Below, in pieces: positions 46,141-49,280 of a stretch of 49,280 nucleotides of DNA (position 1 is the stretch's first letter; the number at the start of each line of letters is the position of its first letter). Position numbers and translations under genes: made by a program. This stretch comes from Lachnospiraceae bacterium. GTDB taxonomy: Bacteria; Bacillota; Clostridia; Lachnospirales; Lachnospiraceae. The notes below the pieces were generated by a model. That model was not told the origin of the DNA, searched no databases, and was given only the letters and a program-made list of their open reading frames with translations. The stretch lies in contig JAQYAV010000148.1 of NCBI GenBank assembly GCA_029338675.1, positions 1-49,280 on the forward strand, written 5' to 3'.

Positions 46141-47526
46141 CTATTGCACTGGATAGTTATTGTCAAAACATGCTTTACATATTGGCAAATCGCCTGTCAT
46201 ACATGTAAAATCTGATATATCCATATAACCTAAGGAATCTGCACCAATTGATTTGCATATTTCTTCCATCGACATATTATTTGCAATAAGCTGCGAATTA
46301 TCTGGTACATCAGTACCATAATAACACGGATATAGGAAAGGTGGCGAGCTAATTCTTACATGAACTTCTTTTGCACCACTTTTTCTAAGCATATGAATTA
46401 AATTTGCAATGGTTGTTCCTCTTACAATTGAATCATCTATTAATACTACTCTTTTGTCTTTAACAACACTTTCAAGAACATTTAGTTTTGCTCTTACTGC
46501 ACTTGTTCTCTCTTTTTGCGTTGGTTTAATAAAGGTTCTTCCCACGTAACTATTTTTATGAAATGCTATTTCAAAAGGTATTCCCGTTTCCTTCGCATAG
46601 CCAACTGCTGCCACCAATCCCGAATCTGGAACCCCTGTAACAACATCTGCCTCTACAGGATATCTTCTTGCAAGTGCTCTTCCACCTTCAATTCTTGCGT
46701 CATATACATTAATCCCATCAAGCTTTGAGTCAAGTCTTGAAAAATAAATATATTCAAATATACAGTGTGCTCTTTTTTCTGTTTTTAAATGATAATCTAT
46801 ATGTATTCCGGCCTCTGTAATGGTTAAAATCTCACCTGGCTCAATATCTCTAATGAACTCACCGCCAACAGAATCTATGGCACAGCTCTCTGATGCAACA
46901 ATATAGCTATCGCCAAGCTTACCAAGGCAAAGGGGCTTTATTCCAAGAGGATCTCTTACTGCAACAAGCTTTCTAGGGCTTAGTACTAAAAGTGCATATC
47001 CCCCTTTTATTTTTTGTGCAGTACTATAGACAGCTTCTTCAATGGAATCAAGAGACACTCTTTCTTTGGCAATTCTATATGCAATAGTCTCAGAATCAGA
47101 GCTTCCATTAAATACTGCACCTTCCATCTGGAGTTCTAATCTTAATTCATCTGCATTTGTAATATTTCCGTTATGTGCTAGTGCAAGTGTTCCCTTTAAA
47201 TAATTAAGCACAATCGGCTGTGCGTTTGCCACACAGCTAGCACCCGCAGTAGAATATCTTACATGTCCTATTCCAATATTGCCATGAAGCTTTTCAATAA
47301 TATCCTGATGAAAAACCTCACTTACTAAACCCATATCCTTATGAGAGCATATATTTCCTATAGGTCCTTTTGTATCACAAACAACAATTCCTGCCGACTC
47401 CTGACCTCTGTGCTGAAGCGCCAAAAGTCCCTGATATATTGTCTGTGAAACATCATCTGTATCACAGCCTCCCCATATTCCAAATACACCGCACTCCTCA
47501 TGCACGTGATCATTTAACTCAATCAT
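46141..47526 (-). CDS. purF: Amidophosphoribosyltransferase
   Basis: First step of purine synthesis: PRPP plus glutamine to phosphoribosylamine. The 461-residue protein has an 11-residue propeptide ending HEE before the class II glutaminase nucleophile Cys (CGVFGIW). The PRPP loop is VVLIDDSIVRGTT, and the four iron-sulfur cysteines of the Bacillus-type enzyme can be placed (HCIFEYIYF, YPCYYGTDVP, and CKACFD with two). AGGAG precedes the ATG. It lies outside any purine cluster and next to carAB, joined by their common use of glutamine. Confidence 0.96.
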   Translation of the reverse strand: MIELNDHVHEECGVFGIWGGCDTDDVSQTIYQGLLALQHRGQESAGIVVCDTKGPIGNICSHKDMGLVSEVFHQDIIEKLHGNIGIGHVRYSTAGASCVANAQPIVLNYLKGTLALAHNGNITNADELRLELQMEGAVFNGSSDSETIAYRIAKERVSLDSIEEAVYSTAQKIKGGYALLVLSPRKLVAVRDPLGIKPLCLGKLGDSYIVASESCAIDSVGGEFIRDIEPGEILTITEAGIHIDYHLKTEKRAHCIFEYIYFSRLDSKLDGINVYDARIEGGRALARRYPVEADVVTGVPDSGLVAAVGYAKETGIPFEIAFHKNSYVGRTFIKPTQKERTSAVRAKLNVLESVVKDKRVVLIDDSIVRGTTIANLIHMLRKSGAKEVHVRISSPPFLYPCYYGTDVPDNSQLIANNMSMEEICKSIGADSLGYMDISDFTCMTGDLPICKACFDNNYPVQ

Positions 47527-47589
47527 TTTTTTCCTCCATATAAATAAAACATCAGCATAATAAAACTTTTTTACACACTCTTATATAAT

Positions 47590-48807
47590 TTACAGTGCCT
47601 TTATTCTATCAATTGCTCTTACTGTGTTTTCATATGTTCCAAATGCAGTAAGTCTGAAGTATCCTTCTCCACTTGGACCAAAGCCTGAGCCTGGAGTTCC
47701 TACAACATTTGCCTTTTCTAATAAGTAATCAAAGAAATCCCATGAAGTCATATTATCAGGTGTCTTAAGCCAAATATATGGTGCATTAACACCACCTGAT
47801 ACTTTATAACCAGCATTCTTCAAGCCTTCAAATATATATTTTGCATTATTCATATAATAAGCAATCTGCGCCTTTGTCTGTTTCTTTCCTTCCTCTGAAT
47901 ATACTGCATCCCCAGCGGCCTGAACAATATAAGGTGCGCCATTATATTTTGTTCCATGTCTTCTTGCCCAAAGTGCATTAAGCATTACTCCGTCTTCACT
48001 TACCAACTGCTTAGGAATAACCGTAAAGCCAAGTCTTGTACCTGTAAAGCCTGCATTTTTAGAAAAGCTTCTAAGCTCTATAGCGCATGTTTTAGCCCCA
48101 TCACATTCATAGATTGTATGTGGCACATTATCTTCACTTATATATGCCTCATATGCGGCATCATATATAATTACTGCCTTGTTCTCGTTTGCATAATCAA
48201 CCCATTTTTGGAGCTGCTCCTTAGTAATAGTAGCACCTGTTGGATTATTAGGGAAGCAAAGATATATTATATCTGGTGTTTCCTTTGGAAACTCAGGTGC
48301 AAAATTATTCTCTTCTTTACATGGCATGTATATTACATTGCTCCACAAGCCTGTTGCAGAATCGTATGTGCCTGTTCTTCCTGCCATAACATTAGAATCA
48401 ACATAAACTGGATAAACAGGATCACATACAGCAATCTTATTATCAAGTGAAAAAATCTCCTGAATATTTCCAGAATCACATTTTGCTCCATCACTTACAA
48501 ATATTTCATCTATATCTATGTTTACGCCTCTACTCTTATAGTCATTTTTTGCAATTGAGCTTCTCAAAAATTCATAGCCAAGATCAGGTGCATACCCCTT
48601 AAAGGTTTCCTGAACTCCCATCTCGCTCACTGCCTCATGAAGTCTGTCAATAATTGCAGGGGCAAGTGGTTGTGTAACATCACCAATACCAAGTCTAATA
48701 ATCTCCTTTTCAGGATTAGCAGCCTGATACTCTCTAACCTTTTTTCCGATAGTAGAAAATAAATAACTTCCTGGTAACTTCAAATAATTCTCATTCGCCT
48801 TAAACAT
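47590..48807 (-). CDS. dapL: LL-diaminopimelate aminotransferase
   Basis: A 405-residue fold-type I PLP enzyme that makes LL-diaminopimelate directly from tetrahydrodipicolinate with glutamate as amino donor. The N-terminus [22 protein letters not shown] and [10 protein letters not shown] are hallmarks of DapL; the cofactor region contains [17 protein letters not shown] and the Schiff-base Lys in [22 protein letters not shown] precedes the ATG. It leads the purF-carAB operon and so sits directly behind the strong promoter and hexaloop leader, tying lysine/cell-wall precursor supply to nitrogen state. Confidence 0.95.
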   Translation of the reverse strand: MFKANENYLKLPGSYLFSTIGKKVREYQAANPEKEIIRLGIGDVTQPLAPAIIDRLHEAVSEMGVQETFKGYAPDLGYEFLRSSIAKNDYKSRGVNIDIDEIFVSDGAKCDSGNIQEIFSLDNKIAVCDPVYPVYVDSNVMAGRTGTYDSATGLWSNVIYMPCKEENNFAPEFPKETPDIIYLCFPNNPTGATITKEQLQKWVDYANENKAVIIYDAAYEAYISEDNVPHTIYECDGAKTCAIELRSFSKNAGFTGTRLGFTVIPKQLVSEDGVMLNALWARRHGTKYNGAPYIVQAAGDAVYSEEGKKQTKAQIAYYMNNAKYIFEGLKNAGYKVSGGVNAPYIWLKTPDNMTSWDFFDYLLEKANVVGTPGSGFGPSGEGYFRLTAFGTYENTVRAIDRIKAL

Positions 48808-48828
48808 AACATTCCTCCATACTCACAT

Positions 48829-48872
48829 AAAAAAAGAGGCACTTTGGACCTTGTCCAAAGCGCCTTTGCTTT
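48829..48872 (-). promoter_or_regulatory. AAAGGC-hexaloop antiterminator overlapping a terminator (dapL leader)
   Basis: AAAGC, loop AAAGGC, GCTTT (48857-48872) overlaps the 5' arm of the terminator (48838-48864: GGCGCTTTGGAC, loop AAG, GTCCAAAGTGCC, then CTCTTTTTTT on the minus strand). It controls the dapL-purF-carA-carB-methyltransferase-AIRS operon. Confidence 0.85.
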
Positions 48873-48881
48873 TTCACACAC

Positions 48882-48910
48882 ATTATAATCTTGTATATCT
48901 AAAAAGTCAA
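48882..48910 (-). promoter_or_regulatory. Predicted promoter of the dapL operon
   Basis: TTGACT (48905-48910), 17 bases, TATAAT (48882-48887), the best promoter in the window. Transcription is expected near 48875, three bases before the hexaloop hairpin. Confidence 0.8.
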
Positions 48911-48989
48911 CTAGGATTTATATTAAATTAATCTTCTAGTATATTGTCATAATAATCCTTTGTTTTTTCTTCTATTATTCCGTAAAATT

Positions 48990-49139
48990 TTACCAACTAT
49001 TCGTCACCTTCAGGGAGTGGTTTAATAATCTTCTTATTTTAATCATGTCATCAGAAGCCTTAAATATGCCAAGCAATTTGTCTGGTATAATCTCAAAGCT
49101 TAAAATTCCAATAGACATTAATGCTCCTGCTATAACCAT
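48990..49139 (-). pseudogene. Host ORF remnant cut by the TnpB element
   Basis: A frame running from the end of the mobile element (ATG at 49139) to TAA at 48990. The product begins hydrophobic (VIAGALMSIGILSFEIIPDK) and ends polar (KASDDMIKIRRLLNHSLKV plus four residues). No ribosome site precedes the ATG, which lies at the element boundary, so it looks like the 3' part of a membrane-protein gene truncated by insertion. The family is not recognisable; a transporter helix is possible. Confidence 0.4.
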
Positions 49140-49140
49140 A

Positions 49141-49240
49141 GTGAACTACATCGGCAATTGAATTACCGAGCATCTGATGTGCGAGGCTTCGCCTCGTAGA
49201 TTCAGTGGTGCGTCCATGACACCTCTACTGCTACCTTATT
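49141..49240 (-). ncRNA. Omega-RNA / right end of an IS200/IS605-type TnpB element
   Basis: Overlapping and following the tnpB stop on the minus strand is a GC-richer region with the layout of a TnpB guide RNA scaffold: GGTAGCAGTAGAGGTG and CGCACCACTGAATCT can pair, followed by a perfect hairpin CGAGGC-GAA-GCCTCG (49182-49196), then TCGGTAATTCAATTGCCGA (49152-49170) and a terminal GATGTAGTTCAC. The bases just past 49141 (TATGGTTATAGCAGG on the minus strand) would be the guide. Assignment rests on general resemblance to known elements. Confidence 0.6.
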
Positions 49241-49280
49241 CGGTTACACAGCTACTTTTAATATTCTTGTATTCGCTAGT
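49236..49280 (-). CDS. tnpB: TnpB C-terminal fragment (cut by window edge)
   Basis: Fourteen codons, TSEYKNIKSSCVTE, ending in TAA at 49236, open to the window edge. Identification as TnpB depends on the omega-RNA-like sequence overlapping and following the stop, the usual order in IS200/IS605 and IS1341-type elements, rather than on the short peptide. TnpB is an RNA-guided nuclease, the ancestor of Cas12. Confidence 0.5.
   Translation of the reverse strand, partial: TSEYKNIKSSCVTE

Overview
The window looks like a chromosomal segment from a low-GC, spore-lineage Clostridium relative, most likely a motile Lachnospiraceae (Lachnospira/Eubacterium/Roseburia-like). This is inferred from gene content: Spo0A, LL-diaminopimelate aminotransferase (DapL), type III glutamine synthetase, an Amt-PII fusion, an ANTAR antiterminator next to glnA, AGGAGG-type ribosome sites and AT-rich spacers. 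Apart from one lipoprotein gene at about 25.2-26.1 kb, every gene I accept lies on the minus strand, so the text runs against the direction of transcription.

Layout from left to right. 0-5.5 kb: two methyl-accepting chemotaxis proteins flank a gene fusing an XRE DNA-binding domain to an AlaA-type aminotransferase, whose upstream region carries an array of repeated operator-like boxes. 5.7-15.6 kb: a nitrogen operon, pyrG-gltB-gltD-glnA-ANTAR regulator. 15.6-20.6 kb: envelope and small genes (DUF4349 lipoprotein, a membrane protein with a long charged helix, an 85-residue unknown protein, a HAD phosphatase, a GlsB/YeaQ-type protein). 21-24.6 kb: a stand-alone carB behind a leader that holds a 48-codon peptide and two terminators. 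25-35.5 kb: YD-repeat-like lipoprotein, ddh, spo0A, a GDSL esterase, membrane proteins, an orphan PTS EIIC and an SDR epimerase. 35.8-48.9 kb: a second nitrogen block, with glnN followed by amt-glnK, and an operon dapL-purF-carA-carB-methyltransferase-AIR synthase-like. The right edge holds the 3' tip of a tnpB gene with its omega-RNA region and a cut-off host ORF.

The strongest story is a local RNA-based nitrogen regulon. The regulator gene at the end of the pyrG-gltBD-glnA operon encodes an ANTAR protein, a family that binds hexaloop hairpins and prevents termination. Four leaders or spacers in this window (before pyrG, glnN, amt and dapL) carry the same arrangement: a short hairpin with the invariant loop AAAGGC, whose stem changes sequence but keeps pairing, overlapping the 5' arm of a strong intrinsic terminator. 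The model links ammonium uptake (Amt), ammonium assimilation (GlnA, GlnN, GltBD) and the main glutamine or glutamate users (PyrG, PurF, CarAB, DapL) to one antiterminator. In at least two leaders the predicted transcription start falls only a few bases before the hairpin, leaving no room for the first of the two hairpins described for known ANTAR targets.

A second notable system is the leader of the stand-alone carB. A peptide with a strong ribosome site ends inside the 5' arm of a terminator, the geometry of translation-coupled attenuation known from enterobacterial pyrBI. The two carB genes belong to different types (one enterobacterial-like, one Bacillus PyrAB-like) and have different leader controls.
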